Source: Eublepharis macularius (lineage: Eukaryota > Chordata > Lepidosauria > Squamata > Eublepharidae). Taken from it: a DNA stretch of 64,000 bases. Below, piece after piece: positions 36,701-41,261 of the stretch. The notes beneath the pieces are model-generated. The model saw only the letters and a program-made list of their open reading frames with translations. It was not told the origin of the DNA and did not search any database. The stretch is taken from the NCBI RefSeq assembly GCF_028583425.1, contig NC_072799.1, positions 89,142,217 through 89,206,216 of the forward strand, written 5' to 3'. Numbering within the stretch: position 1 is the first letter of the stretch; each line of letters opens with the position of its first letter. The translations under genes and the position numbers were made by a program.

Positions 36701-38060
36701 CTTGATACTGATTGTATTAACCTCATACTGTGTAATCCGCCTTGAGTGTCAGTGAGAAAGGCGGACTATAAATGGCGTAAATAAATAAATAACGGTTGAT
36801 TGCTGCAAACATTAATATGCATTGCATGATATAAAGGACTTTTTAACAAAGACTTCCTCATTGCAATGTGTTTCTCCTCCTCCCTTCTTTCCCCTCCTTC
36901 GCCTTCCAAGCTTCCTAAAGGAAGTAGTCGAAGCAACTGCTTTTAAAGAAGCATAGACACACAGATGGCTAGATAGTCTCCATTCTTTCAGATGGACTGG
37001 AACTAGAATTGTACAGCTAGCCAGTACTGAAATCCTCATTCCTTGGGAGTATAATGCAAAGGGCCTAATCGCCACAGTCTACAAAGATCAAATGAAATCA
37101 TCATGGGATTCCAGAGGTGATGAGCTACCAACTCATCATGCCACTACACATACTAACTTATAACTGAACAACTAGATGAAAACAAATAGCCCCATGTTGA
37201 TTGTATTGTGTCTAGATCTGCCTGGCAAACACATAGCATACATCTATGACGTACAAGACACAATTCTTAGCACACAGCTAGATGTACAAGACACAGTTCT
37301 CAGAGGAAAAGGGGCACCAATTTGGACAAGCATTTATGCATCTTCCTTATCTCCTACCTCAAGTAAGCCTCTTGATTTCCATGGTTGGCTGGTTGCCTAA
37401 CTGGGAGGTTAGCACAGATTATTCCATTTTACCAAACTGTTTCTGAGAAAACAAAGTCCTTGGGGAAGAATAGCAGAATTGCCCTGAAATAGGTCTGTAC
37501 AACGTCTGACCCACTAAGCGGAATGCAGCCTATAAGGCACGCCGCGTCTTGGAAACCTATCACCTTTCCAAAGAGGAAGCACCCACAGAACTGCCATATG
37601 TGGCTCGTGGGCTACATTTGGTTTGGTGTGCAAACCAGTCCTTAAAACAGTCATCGTCTTGCTGCTTTAACCCATTACATTATTTTCCTAATAGTATGGA
37701 TCAGTTTTCCCCTTAAATAATAATCAGTGGAAGGCAGGATTCAAATCTGTTTTTGTTTTCTACTGTTTCTTTTTACTGACATCAAGTTAATACTTACATT
37801 TGTAAGTCTATATTCAACATTTCTCCCCAGTAATTCCGAGTGCAAAAGAAGACAGAACCAAATAAAGTTGATGATTTAGGCCTGTAGCTGCCCAGACTGG
37901 CAGGTTGTGTTTTATCTACCTTTTCTCAGTATATTAATAGTTCGTTTTATTTTTGCAGAAAATTGATGCACAGGCTATTGAAGAATTCTACGGTCTGACT
38001 TCTGATATATCTAAAAATTCAGAATCTGGATATATTTTATTTTACCAATCAAGAGAGTAA
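733..38060 (+). CDS. USP46: USP46, ubiquitin-specific protease 46 (9 exons, complete)
   Basis: Joining 733-768, 25015-25095, 27324-27537, 28717-28946, 31535-31611, 34198-34281, 35363-35560, 36044-36122 and 37959-38060 gives an uninterrupted 366-codon frame, the length of vertebrate USP46. It is a cysteine deubiquitinase of the USP12/USP46 group, activated by the WD-repeat proteins WDR48 (UAF1) and WDR20; reported substrates include histones H2A/H2B, PHLPP1 and the glutamate receptor subunit GluA1. Visible features are Cys44 in GNTCYCNS, the QQDAHEFL box (118-125), a zinc site C182/C185/C229/C232, LHLKRFKY, and His313 in GHY followed by the Asp triplet 328-330. The N-terminus [12 protein letters not shown] marks USP46; the paralogue USP12 starts differently. 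All introns are GT-AG with good pyrimidine tracts. No frameshift, stop or missing residue was found. Confidence 0.97.
1283..1561 (+). mobile_element. Penelope-like element remnant: inverted terminal-repeat palindrome
   Basis: Bases 1297-1547 form a long imperfect palindrome: about 1297-1405 is repeated in reverse complement at about 1410-1547. The arms match a widespread squamate Penelope-like terminal sequence (CTGATGAAGAGAGC...TTCTCGAAAG...TCTTAAAGGTGCTACT). A 14-base flank, 1283-1296, recurs at 1548-1561 with two differences and looks like a target-site duplication. Each arm holds a hammerhead-like core; on the + strand it is CTGATGA at 1426-1432 and GAAA at 1450-1453. Confidence 0.65.
1562..3967. 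other. USP46: Intron 1, non-coding, mostly unassigned
   Basis: AT-leaning sequence without convincing genes. At 2752-2935 a motif of the type TTCTAGTTAAGTCAGGCAA...TGTGTGG...GCCTGA recurs three times at roughly 60-75 base spacing, an old degenerate tandem repeat. The stretch 3430-3960 resembles the edge of an unclassified retroelement but nothing coding is visible. Confidence 0.4.
3983..4165 (+). repeat. Left inverted arm of the composite insertion
   Basis: Matches the reverse complement of 5752-5928 plus 6859-6881 over about 180 bases; for example GTAAATACACTTTAGACAA here pairs with TTGTCTAAAGTGTATTTAC there. The right arm has about 45 extra bases. Confidence 0.75.
4330..4587 (+). mobile_element. 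Sauria-type tRNA-derived SINE
   Basis: Starts with a tRNA-related head: A-box-like TGGTGTAGTGGTTAAG and B-box-like GGTTTGATTCC. The body has GGGTGACCTTGGGTCAGTCACAGC and the tail ends in (TTG)n. This is the layout of squamate Sauria SINEs, which are transcribed by RNA polymerase III and moved by RTE/Bov-B LINE enzymes. The tail runs straight into Penelope-like sequence. Confidence 0.85.
4588..5490 (+). mobile_element. Penelope-like element ORF, RT C-terminus plus GIY-YIG endonuclease
   Basis: An open frame of about 300 codons, ending in TAG at 5488. The N-terminal part ([19 protein letters not shown], then [15 protein letters not shown]) matches the region after the reverse transcriptase palm of Penelope-like retroelements. 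The C-terminal part holds a GIY-YIG nuclease, [19 protein letters not shown], preceded by paired cysteines (CNRPRCQLC and LMCQRC). These enzymes nick target DNA during insertion. The RT core is missing, so the copy is 5'-truncated and cannot be autonomous. No stop or frameshift interrupts what is left. It lies inside the composite insertion, directly after a SINE tail. Confidence 0.85.
5615..5750 (+). mobile_element. Penelope-like terminal repeat with hammerhead-like core
   Basis: Follows the GIY-YIG frame, as expected for the downstream terminal repeat of the same element. It contains CTGATGA (5644-5650), a short hairpin, GAAA (5668-5671), GCTTATGC and a TA cleavage dinucleotide (5680-5681). 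It ends with TCTTAAAGGTGCTACTGGAC and a (TTG)n run. Penelope-like elements are known to carry hammerhead ribozyme motifs in such repeats. Stem I is not obvious here. Confidence 0.65.
5752..5928 (-). repeat. Right inverted arm of the composite insertion
   Basis: Reverse complement of 3983-4165 as described there; the rest of this arm continues after the inserted element, at 6859-6881. Confidence 0.75.
5912..6858 (+). mobile_element. Poly(A)-ended LINE insertion (L1-like 3' end) with 17-base target duplication
   Basis: ATTTTGTGATTAATAAG at 5912-5928 is repeated exactly at 6842-6858. The sequence between (5929-6841) is AT-rich, non-coding, and ends in a run of A after CAATAAATT. An exact 17-base duplication plus a poly(A) end is the signature of L1-type target-primed reverse transcription. 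Only the 3' untranslated part is present. It interrupts the right arm of the composite insertion, so it is younger than that arm. Confidence 0.75.
7085..7322 (+). mobile_element. 5S rRNA-derived SINE (first of two in tandem)
   Basis: GCCTGATCTTGTTAGACCTCAGAAGCTAAGCAGG... followed by TTGGTTAGTAACTGGATG matches the 3' two thirds of vertebrate 5S rRNA, including the internal A box and C box of the polymerase III promoter. The body continues with GCAGAGGTGGGCGATGGCAAACCACCTCTG and CCACCAGGGATCGCCATAAGTC. This is a 5S-Sauria type SINE, not a working 5S gene: the 5' end and terminator are missing. Confidence 0.85.
7323..7530 (+). mobile_element. 5S rRNA-derived SINE (second tandem copy)
   Basis: Second head-to-tail copy of the same element, closer to the 5S consensus: AGAAGCTAAGCAGGGTCGG and TTAGTACTTGGATGGGAGAC are intact. 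The tail repeats CACCAGGGATCGCCATAAGTC. Confidence 0.88.
7531..8418. other. USP46: Intron 1, no recognised feature
   Basis: Nothing coding and no repeat family that I could name. Confidence 0.4.
8427..8686 (+). mobile_element. hAT-type MITE, 260 bp, copy 1
   Basis: Ends CGGGGCTTTTTTT / AAAAAAACCCTG, close to the family ends CAGGGCTTTTTTT / AAAAAAAGCCCTG. The central 8505-8610 is a near-perfect palindrome built on CCCTGATCTCCAGACAGAGG. Flanks TTTATCCT (8419-8426) and CTTATCCC (8687-8694) agree at 6 of 8 bases, consistent with an old 8-base hAT target duplication. Non-autonomous; no coding capacity. Confidence 0.8.
8880..9125 (+). mobile_element. tRNA-derived SINE
   Basis: Head with TGTAGTGGTAGAG and B-box-like GGTTCAAATCC, body TCTTGGGCCAGTCACACACTC and CTACCTCACAGGGTTGTTGTG, tail TAAATAAAAATAAA. 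This is a squamate tRNA SINE, not a tRNA gene: no acceptor stem or terminator. Confidence 0.8.
9126..12048. other. USP46: Intron 1, non-coding, scattered short palindromic relics
   Basis: No gene is visible. Short copies of a CCTAAGCAGAGTTAC palindromic repeat occur near 9638-9705, at 10431-10491 and near 11400-11490. The remainder is unassigned, with AT-rich sequence from 11600 to 12000. Confidence 0.4.
10431..10491. repeat. 61-base palindromic element
   Basis: GTGAAATCCTAAGCAGAGTT pairs with the reverse complement of its far end (GTGCTTAGGATTTCAC) around a short loop. The same arms recur near 9640, 11405, 26035, 42506 and 43011, so this is a small dispersed hairpin family. Confidence 0.65.
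12049..12236. mobile_element. Palindromic element, GGGCCGTTTCCAGA family, copy a
   Basis: A 188-base near-perfect hairpin: GGGCCGTTTCCAGATGGC at the start is mirrored at the end, and the arms (GGGACGTTGCGCCTCGTTGC, GAAAATGCGAAATATCG) pair almost base for base around a CpG-rich centre. No clear target duplication was found. Related copies are at 17449, 33321 and 50830. Confidence 0.75.
12237..12924. other. USP46: Intron 1, LINE tail at 12355-12475, otherwise unassigned
   Basis: TTATTATAAGCTGCCTCAGG...GGCAGCATAAAAATG with TAAATAAATAAA looks like an L2/CR1-type LINE 3' end at about 12355-12475. The rest shows nothing I can name. Confidence 0.45.
12925..13086 (-). mobile_element. 5S rRNA-derived SINE, reverse orientation
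   Basis: Reverse complement of the 5S-derived head is clear: GTCTCCATCCAATCACTAACCAAGG, then GACCCTGCTTAGCTTCCGAG and TGATGAGATCAGGC. The tail GAGACTCACAGAGCTGGTTTGCCATTGCC lies at the left. Confidence 0.82.
13090..13195 (-). mobile_element. tRNA-derived SINE fragment, reverse orientation
   Basis: On the - strand it reads ACAGCATCTGTTTTGCATGC, AGAAGGTCCCAGGGTCAAT, the tRNA-like head of a second SINE family that also occurs at 41262. Confidence 0.6.
13200..14285. other. USP46: Intron 1, no recognised feature
   Basis: No gene or named repeat seen. Confidence 0.4.
14288..14665. repeat. Unclassified GC-rich dispersed repeat
   Basis: Begins TTGCCAGGTGTCTGG and ends CATCTAGCAACCCTAG, like other TTGCCAGG...CAACCCTA repeats in the window, but the body is different. 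Bases 14290-14375 fold back on themselves (CCAGGTGTC with GACACCTGG). Several frames cross it but none resembles a protein family. Confidence 0.4.
14666..15159. other. USP46: Intron 1, no recognised feature
   Basis: No gene or named repeat seen. Confidence 0.4.
15160..15345 (+). mobile_element. 5S rRNA-derived SINE
   Basis: TTCGGCCCTGGTTAGTGCTTGG and ATGGGAGACCACTCAGGAA mark the 5S-derived head. The body repeats GCAGAGGCAGGCAATGGC and ends near TGACTTGACAGCACTTT. The 5' part is degraded. Confidence 0.8.
15500..15910 (+). mobile_element. CR1 LINE 3' end
   Basis: CTTCCTGACAGAGTGG, GAGGTGGTGGGCTCTCC, GGGCTAGATAACCCTGGAGG and the terminal CCAACCCTATGATTCTATG are the conserved 3' end of amniote CR1 elements. 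Heavily 5'-truncated and not coding. Confidence 0.85.
15930..16370 (+). repeat. GTTGCCA...CTGGCAACCCT repeat, split by a SINE
   Basis: The left part (15930-16045) has GGTTGCCAACTCCTGG and ATTCCTGGAAATTTG; the right part (16270-16370) has GCAGCTGTAATTCTGGGAGA and CACCTGGCAACCCTA. Other copies are at 19022 and 59237. A tRNA SINE sits in the middle. Confidence 0.7.
16046..16270 (+). mobile_element. tRNA-derived SINE inside another repeat
   Basis: Head GCCAGTTTGATGTAGTGATT with B box GGGTTCGAATCTCC, body CTAACCTACCTCACG, tail GGCAGGGCATAAATAAA. It interrupts the repeat at 15930-16370 and is therefore younger. Confidence 0.82.
16371..17448. other. USP46: Intron 1, mostly unassigned
   Basis: A degraded tRNA-SINE head on the - strand lies near 16775-16840 (ACATGCAAGGCAGATGTTCTACC). 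The rest shows nothing nameable. Confidence 0.4.
17449..17630. mobile_element. Palindromic element, GGGCCGTTTCCAGA family, copy b
   Basis: 182 bases; ends GGGCCGTTTCCAGACGGC and GCCGTCTGGAAACGGTCC. The inner arms (CTGCTCGGAAGAAG; TTTTCTCGCGCGAG; GCGACGTCA) pair with each other but differ from the inner arms of copies a and c. Confidence 0.75.
17631..19021. other. USP46: Intron 1, (TG)n tract, otherwise unassigned
   Basis: A (TG)n run at 18902-18920 is followed by a G run at 18922-18930. AT-rich sequence near 18140-18300 may be an old LINE tail. No gene seen. Confidence 0.45.
19022..19225 (+). repeat. GTTGCCAGG...CTGGCAACCCT dispersed repeat
   Basis: AGTTGCCAGGTCCAAGTTGG, TTCCTGGAGATTTTGGG, GCAGCCATTTTCTCCAG and ACCTGGAGGCTGGCAACC. 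Clearly the same family as 59237-59465, with similar length. Confidence 0.8.
19230..22408 (+). mobile_element. L2-clade LINE, near full-length ORF2 with frameshifts
   Basis: Pieces of one pol-like protein follow each other in several frames. At 19510-19980 lies an APE-type endonuclease part ([41 protein letters not shown]). At 20264-21560 lies a reverse transcriptase ([41 protein letters not shown]). At 21613-22146 is the C-terminal segment ([19 protein letters not shown]). The 3' end, CCCTGAGCCTGCCAG...GGGAGGGCGGAATAG, is typical of L2. Several frameshifts and a stop make it inactive. The 5' boundary is uncertain. Confidence 0.85.
22703..22915 (+). mobile_element. hAT-type MITE, 213 bp, copy 2
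   Basis: Ends CAGGGCTTTTTTTCTGGG and AAAAAAAGCCCTG, with a perfect 8-base duplication CCCATACC at 22695-22702 and 22916-22923. The central palindrome is about 47 bases shorter than in the 260-bp copies. Confidence 0.88.
23191..23852. mobile_element. Unclassified TIR element, 662 bp
   Basis: The left end GGGCTGTCGTCACACGG matches the reverse complement of the right end CCGTGTGACGACGGCC. The interior is non-coding and only weakly self-complementary, so this looks like a non-autonomous DNA transposon. The inverted match extends four to six bases into the flanks (GAACATGG), so the exact ends and target duplication are unclear. Confidence 0.6.
24109..24222 (-). mobile_element. CR1 LINE 3' fragment
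   Basis: ATCATAGAGTTGGAAGGGGC, CATCTAGTCCAACCCCCTGC and TTCATCCAGCCTCTTCTTGA are the reverse complement of a CR1 3' end. Nearly identical to the start of the element at 61564. Confidence 0.85.
24252..24466 (+). mobile_element. tRNA-derived SINE, degraded
   Basis: TTTTGTAGTGCTTAGAGTGT, GGGTGACTTTGGGCCAGT and CTACCTCATAGGGTTGTTGTG, with an A-rich tail. The B box is damaged. Confidence 0.7.
24467..25014. other. USP46: End of intron 1, no recognised feature
   Basis: Unassigned sequence leading to the exon 2 acceptor. Confidence 0.4.
25015..25095 (+). CDS. USP46: USP46 exon 2
   Basis: 81 bases encode residues 13-39 (from [10 protein letters not shown] to HYFGLVN). The acceptor is TTCTTTTTCTTTAG and the donor GTAAGT, phase 0 on both sides. 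This segment leads into the USP catalytic fold. Confidence 0.96.
25478..25912 (+). repeat. TTGCCAGGTCCC...GTGATGTCA dispersed repeat (family A)
   Basis: AGGGTTGCCAGGTCCCC, GGTGATGTCACTTCTGG, CAAACAGGCCCAATTCAGCC and GGCCAGGTAAATGGAGGC. The same order of blocks appears at 60090-60550 and, more diverged, at 42155, 48136 and 54035. Confidence 0.72.
25913..26683. other. USP46: Intron 2, no recognised gene
   Basis: One relic of the CTAAGCCCATT palindrome near 26030-26080. Otherwise unassigned. Confidence 0.4.
26684..26990. mobile_element. Degraded Penelope-like terminal repeat (tentative)
   Basis: AGTAGCTGTGTTGGTCCATAG is a typical squamate Penelope-like end sequence, and GATATGAAAGCTTACGC near 26935 resembles the GAAAGCTTATGC block. 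Too diverged for certainty. Confidence 0.35.
27324..27537 (+). CDS. USP46: USP46 exon 3, catalytic cysteine box
   Basis: 214 bases encode residues 40-110 plus one base of codon 111. They contain the Cys box [12 protein letters not shown] with catalytic Cys44, and the [15 protein letters not shown] stretch. Acceptor TTATTTCTGCAG, donor GTAAGA. Confidence 0.96.
27720..27807 (+). repeat. LINE 3' tail
   Basis: TTATTGTATGCTGCTTTGAGC...GGTGGTATATACATTTTTAAA resembles an L2-type LINE 3' end. It is immediately followed by the target duplication of the Penelope palindrome. Confidence 0.5.
27808..28060. mobile_element. Penelope-like inverted repeat with 14-base target duplication and hammerhead-like cores
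   Basis: ACAATAAAGGAAAT at 27808-27821 recurs exactly at 28047-28060. Between them, 27824-27912 is the reverse complement of about 27926-28014, with few mismatches. Each arm carries the block CTGAAGATGCCAGCC...GCTGGCGAAACGTCAGG. On the + strand: CTGAAGA 27926-27932, stem II GCCAGC/GCTGGC (27934-27939/27947-27952), GAAA 27953-27956, ACGT then C at 27960. That fits a hammerhead core of the CUGANGA...GAAA...UH type with a two-base, loopless stem III, as known from Penelope-like terminal repeats. No reading frame remains. Confidence 0.72.
28061..28374. other. USP46: Intron 3, no recognised feature
   Basis: Unassigned sequence between the Penelope remnant and the MITE. Confidence 0.4.
28383..28642 (-). 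mobile_element. hAT-type MITE, 260 bp, copy 3
   Basis: Perfect 8-base duplication ACTGGGAT at 28375-28382 and 28643-28650. Ends CAGGGCTTTTTTTCAGC and AAAAAAAGCCCTG; opposite orientation to the other copies. The hairpin centre (CCTCCGTGCCGC/GCGGCACGGAGG) is intact. It lies only 74 bases before exon 4. Confidence 0.9.
28717..28946 (+). CDS. USP46: USP46 exon 4, QDAHEF box and first zinc ligands
   Basis: 230 bases encode residues 111-187. The [12 protein letters not shown] box is at 118-129, a charged and Asn-rich insert at about 138-165, and the first zinc pair RCLNC (C182, C185) near the end. Acceptor TTTTTACAG, donor GTAAGT. The insert around 155-165 ([11 protein letters not shown]) appears to be the part that differs most from the mammalian protein as I remember it; the rest is nearly unchanged. 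Confidence 0.96.
28995..29525 (-). mobile_element. Non-LTR retrotransposon 3' end (R4-like, clade uncertain)
   Basis: On the - strand an open stretch reads [17 protein letters not shown], then [19 protein letters not shown], a Cys/His knuckle of the kind found at the C-terminus of some LINE ORF2 proteins. It is followed by a 3' end with TGCCAATAAAGGCTTGC. Only the C-terminal about 130 codons remain, within intron 4. Confidence 0.6.
29561..29640. repeat. Half of a palindromic element (tentative)
   Basis: GGCCATTTTCACACGTCTTT resembles the GGCCGTTTCCACACG ends seen at 33542 (reverse) and 12049. AAAATAGC...GCTATTTT folds back on itself. Only one end is present. Confidence 0.4.
29645..30600 (+). 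mobile_element. Degenerate non-LTR retrotransposon fragment (same type as 28995, opposite strand)
   Basis: At 29656-30237 a frame contains [20 protein letters not shown], which resembles the catalytic motif A region of LINE reverse transcriptases, followed by a degenerate remainder. At 30373-30597 another frame reads [20 protein letters not shown], which parallels the C-terminal region of the - strand fragment. The RT palm catalytic box is missing, so it is internally deleted and inactive. Confidence 0.6.
30860..30990 (+). mobile_element. Penelope-like terminal repeat fragment
   Basis: GAAGGGAGCTTTGACTCTTG, then AAAGCACATACTC and GTCTTTAAGGTGCTCCTGGAC, share block order with the repeats at 1297 and 5615 (hairpin, GAAAGC, then TTAAGGTGCTNCTGGAC). 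Confidence 0.6.
30991..31534. other. USP46: End of intron 4, no recognised gene
   Basis: Blocks such as GTAAGACAACCCCCCC and ATATAAGACGATAG near 31160-31250 look like an old DNA-transposon relic, but I cannot name a family. Confidence 0.3.
31535..31611 (+). CDS. USP46: USP46 exon 5
   Basis: 77 bases encode residues 188-212 plus two bases of Arg213 ([17 protein letters not shown] followed by NTSITHCL). Acceptor TTTTGTTGCAG, donor GTAAAT. Confidence 0.95.
31612..33320. other. USP46: Intron 5, Z-DNA-prone tract, otherwise unassigned
   Basis: Contains the strictly alternating purine-pyrimidine tract at 31868-31914 and A/T runs near 32780 and 32890. No gene or named repeat seen. Confidence 0.45.
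31868..31914. repeat. 47-base alternating purine-pyrimidine tract
   Basis: GTGTGTGTGCACGCGCATGC continuing to CACACACATGTGCATA, without a break in purine-pyrimidine alternation for 47 bases. It also contains CpG-rich palindromes (GCACGCGCATGCGTGTGC). Confidence 0.85.
33321..33542. mobile_element. Palindromic element, GGCCGTTTCCACACG family, copy d
   Basis: CTCCCCCTCCCGAAAAATAGC, AAAACTTACAGAACGACG and CATGACTTTGCTT on the left are mirrored on the right (AAGCAAAGTCATG, CGTTCCGTAAGTTTT, GGGAGGGGGAG). The right end GTGTGGAAACGGTC is the family terminus; the left terminus is decayed. Confidence 0.68.
33640..34035 (-). mobile_element. tRNA-derived SINE, reverse, split by a palindromic element
   Basis: Right part (33946-34035) is the reverse complement of a SINE head (GTGGTTAGGATATTAGACTAG on the - strand, then CCCAGGGTCAAACC). 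Left part (33640-33735) carries TTTGTCCTCACAACTCCTCTG, the reverse of the common body. The 202-base hairpin at 33736 sits between them. Confidence 0.65.
33736..33937. mobile_element. Palindromic element, GAGCCAARCTACAARTGACG family, copy 1
   Basis: GAGCCAAACTACAAGTGACG starts a near-perfect 202-base hairpin whose far end is the reverse complement. The inner arms (ACACAGGTTGGACACTAGTC; CCCTCAAGTTTTGATGGGAA) are unrelated to those of the copy at 45851. Confidence 0.8.
34198..34281 (+). CDS. USP46: USP46 exon 6, second zinc ligands
   Basis: 84 bases complete Arg213 and encode residues 214-240 plus two bases of Arg241. [10 protein letters not shown] supplies C229 and C232, the second half of the zinc site. 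Acceptor TTGATTTTCAG, donor GTAAGG. Confidence 0.95.
34282..35362. other. USP46: Intron 6, no recognised feature
   Basis: A short fold-back near 34436-34465 (CTACTAGGCAATGC / GCCTAGG). Otherwise nothing nameable. Confidence 0.4.
35363..35560 (+). CDS. USP46: USP46 exon 7
   Basis: 198 bases encode residues 241-306 plus two bases of Ser307. They contain the USP signature LHLKRFKY and the [11 protein letters not shown] strand leading to the His box. Acceptor TTTTTGCTCCAG, donor GTAAGC. Confidence 0.96.
35561..36043. other. USP46: Intron 7, possible SINE relic
   Basis: TTGGTTGGATCCAACAGACC and CAACCCAGAGTGATGGACCAG suggest an old interspersed repeat of unknown type between 35690 and 35890. Confidence 0.3.
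36044..36122 (+). CDS. USP46: USP46 exon 8, catalytic histidine box
   Basis: 79 bases encode residues 307-333. [11 protein letters not shown] carries catalytic His313, and [11 protein letters not shown] the acidic third member of the triad. Acceptor TTACCTTCTTAG, donor GTCAGT, phase 0. Confidence 0.96.
36123..37958. other. USP46: Intron 8, LINE tail at 36640-36795, otherwise unassigned
   Basis: CATACTGTGTAATCCGCCTTG...AGAAAGGCGGACTATAAATGG with (AATA)n is a LINE 3' end. Near 37245-37290 TAGATGTACAAGACACA is nearly duplicated. No gene seen. Confidence 0.5.
37959..38060 (+). CDS. USP46: USP46 exon 9 (coding part) and stop codon
   Basis: Encodes residues 334-366 from [13 protein letters not shown] to ILFYQSRE, then TAA at 38058-38060. 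The final Glu, instead of Asp, again fits USP46 and not USP12. Acceptor TTATTTTTGCAG. Confidence 0.96.
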   Translation, partial: KIDAQAIEEFYGLTSDISKNSESGYILFYQSRE

Positions 38061-38883
38061 CTGCGAGATCTGACACTTTTCCTCCAAAGATTAAAAAAAA
38101 AACTTACCGATCTTCTTAAGCGGGCTCTAATAGACTCATCCAGAATGATCTAACCATGATGAGCTCATCTTTAAATTGCTGATTGAAACACTCCATCTTT
38201 GACTGGAAGATCTTTTTCTTTAGACTGACTGCCGTTAACAAGAACATATTTATATGGAATAACATGTTCATCTGCTGAATCCTCCTGAACCAAGGTATAA
38301 TATTGCATAAATGTGTACATCACCATTAAGGACCATTTGTCTGCTCTTTCTAAAGAACCATTCCTTTGGACCAATGGATTTCAAACTGTATTCTGGGCAA
38401 TGCTCGGCATTACTGGAAGCTTCTTAGGAGCTTCTAGATGAGAAAACTGATAATGATGAACAGCCATCTCTCAAAGTACTGTGAATTCATGTAGGGCAAG
38501 ATGAGCCCAAACACACACATGGCTAAACTGTAAAACTACTGTACACTCTAGAATGCATCCCAGAATCCTTTGCAAAGTGCAAGGGTTTCCATGACAGATA
38601 TGTAAGGGCTCTTTAGCCAATGAGCTCACATGGAAAGGGTTCTCAGAAGACAAGAGTTTGAAAACTACTGTTTTATACACATAGCTCGTACTTGGGGTAA
38701 GTGGAAAGCAAGAAATATATTTTCTAAGTATAGGCACTGGTGTAGGTTCACAGATTATATTCCACGGTGTTCTTCAGTTAGACTATTTTCTCCTGATCTT
38801 TTTACACCTTGAGTTATTAAAACAAATTGGCAATTTCAAGTTATAAATTCTCTCAAAGGGATTTCAGTCCCGTTGGGAATAAA
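38061..38883 (+). other. USP46: Proximal USP46 3' UTR with first AATAAA
   Basis: Non-coding sequence directly after the stop. The first canonical AATAAA is at 38878-38883. No recognised interspersed repeat is seen here, which is consistent with UTR. The transcript may read through to more distal signals, for example AATAAA at 46438. Confidence 0.5.
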
Positions 38884-40179
38884 TCACACCACATATCCAG
38901 TCTTCCTTTTTATTGTGGGACAGCATACATGAGCAAAAATGGTCCTTTAGATTCCTGAATTGTAAAAAAAACTTTAGGGGGATTTTGCACTGAAGAAGAG
39001 AGGAAGTAGTACTTCCACATTACTTTTACTGCGTAACTAGTGAGAGTATCTTTTTAAAACCAAAGGAGTACCACAAAACTTGTTTGCCTGACTTTGCACA
39101 TGTCCCAGTATCATGCATGCAAGCAAACATTTGGACAACAGTTGCATCAGTCAAGCCAAATTCCATAGGGCTCTGGCACACTCAAAGCTCCATGTGAACA
39201 GAGACAGCCCCTGTATCAAAGAATGTGACATGCACACCAGAGTCCCACTGGATTGGGGCAAGTATCTGTTTCCTGTTTGATCCTGCAAGGTACTGGTGTA
39301 TGTGGGTGTGCCAGCCCCTGGGAACTCTGCAGCAAGGGGGGTTGCAGAGCAAACTCACAGGGTGGCGGTGGTCCGTGTCTCCCTCACAAACTCATTTGGA
39401 TGCTACAAGTGCAAAGTTCAAGCTTTTTATTAGCATCTGTATCCAAACAGCCTTCCCTTGTCTCCCCCCACCCCAAGCAAGGAGTTCCTTTCACTCTCTT
39501 CCTTTGAGTTCAGAAGAGAGTTCCTTCATTCCTGCCCCCCCCCCATTCTTTTGCCCATCCCAGGCGTCACCTTGATGCCTCCTTTAAGGGCCTTCCTAGC
39601 ATCCAAACTGTGGCTGGAGGCCACCTCCTCTCTATCCCTCCTCTGGCATAGCCCTAAAGGAATTCCATCTCTCCCAACAGTGGCTGCTACAAGCCAGCCA
39701 GCCACCCCTGCCCTGTGGTGCTGATCCCTGGTCAGGATCTCCCGACTGGTCCCCGTAGAGTTGGCAGCTCATCTTCAGGGTGTGGCTGCCTCTCCTTGAG
39801 TTCTCCTTGGCCTCCCGTCTGGGGTGACCCTGCCCTTGGCCCCCCACCCCCTGGGATTGCTGCCTGTTGATCTCTTGCCCTGCTTTTGACATGTAGACTG
39901 CACGGGGTGCTCAATAGCATGGCATCACCCAGGATAAAACTATTTTTCATGTCATTCTGTGGCATATTTACATATCAGTAACCAGCTCCTAGGTTCCATT
40001 TCTTCATCAGAAACTAGGGCAGCTAGAAGTAGACGATTCTCAGTGGTTTCCATTAGATTCAATGGGACAAAGAAAATGGCTTCCATGAAGATCTATGGAA
40101 TGAAGTCTCAGGTCCTCAATCAAGAAGATTGTTTGGAAAGGCATGAAAACTATTGTCCTAAAATAACTGGGTTCACCAT
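38884..40179. other. Downstream of USP46, no recognised gene
   Basis: May be distal 3' UTR in part. The GC-rich block 39230-39900 looks like an unclassified retroelement end. Frames across it resemble nothing known. Confidence 0.35.
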
Positions 40180-40360
40180 GGACATTGTATAGTGGCTAGA
40201 GTGTTAGACTAGGAGCTGGCGGACCCTGGTTTCGAGTCCCCACTCTGCCATGGAAGCTTGCTAGGGTGACCTTGGGCTAGTCTCACACTTTCAGCCTAAC
40301 CTACTTCACAGGGAAGTTGTAAGAATAAAATGGAGGAGAGGAAACTAATGTGGCTGCCTC
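40180..40360 (+). mobile_element. tRNA-derived SINE
   Basis: TTGTATAGTGGCTAGAGTGTT, B box GGTTTCGAGTCCCC, GGGTGACCTTGGGCTAGTC and CTAACCTACTTCACAGGG. The tail is truncated. Confidence 0.8.
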
Positions 40361-41261
40361 TCCTTGCACTCAGCCTTGGCCTCCAGCTCCTGCTTTGGGT
40401 GCCCCATTGGCAAGAAAGGCAGCATGTAAATGAACAGATAAGGGAGAGTTTCCGTTCTTGCCACAGCCTTTTCCTGCGCTGACGTACCTTTGCCTTTCTC
40501 TGAAGGTTCTGAAAGGGAAGTGCCGCTCTTGCGGATGCTATTCCAGAGGTAGTGGATGCCCGGCCTGGCCTGGCCTTCACTGAGTGGGACCCCAGGGGCA
40601 CAGCATGCCTCTGCACAACACCCTCCCCAACAGAAGCTACAGGCTGCCCCGTCACCTCTCCAGCCCATCTTGATGATAGACATTTTGCGAGCTGTGCATT
40701 CGTGAGATACAATAACCCCTGCAGGGAAGACCCATTTCAACAGCCACCCATGAAGATGAGCATGAGGCAGTGAGTCAGAGATCTCGAGAGGTTCTCTGTG
40801 AGCACGGATAACCACGCTCTGGCTAATAAGTGTCTGCCTAAGTAATATTGCATAAGCTGGGTTTAAGTGTCAATCTCAGAGGCGTTTTTGCTGTGCTGAA
40901 TGAATGGCTCTCTGATGCCAGAGTTCAGCTGCTTTGAAGCTTAACGTTGGTCCGGTGCAGTGAATGAGCTCCTAGTACCGAATTCTGATCCAGGCATAAC
41001 AAAAATCACAGGACGTGATCCAGTGGGAAATTTTTCTATGCAAGCCTCATTGAAGTGAGCAGATGCTGTGTGCGAACACTGGTTCCTCTTGCTGGATTGT
41101 GCCCTCCCCGCAAACCTTCAAGTGGCTTCAAGCGGAGGAAATTCCAGAAAGGATCATAGCGATGGTTTTTCTCTCGATCTCTGCTAATTCCCCTCTTTAC
41201 TACAGCCCGCATCCCGCACTGCTTTGGTCTGTGCAGGTCCCATGAATCCCACTTATTTGGG
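40361..41261. other. Intergenic, no recognised feature
   Basis: Nothing coding; no repeat that I can name. Confidence 0.4.

Noticed and set aside
733..38060. Identification as USP12
   Set aside because: The N-terminus [12 protein letters not shown], the VRKLP-proximal residues (MRVKKLPM) and the C-terminal SRE fit USP46; USP12 differs at these points.
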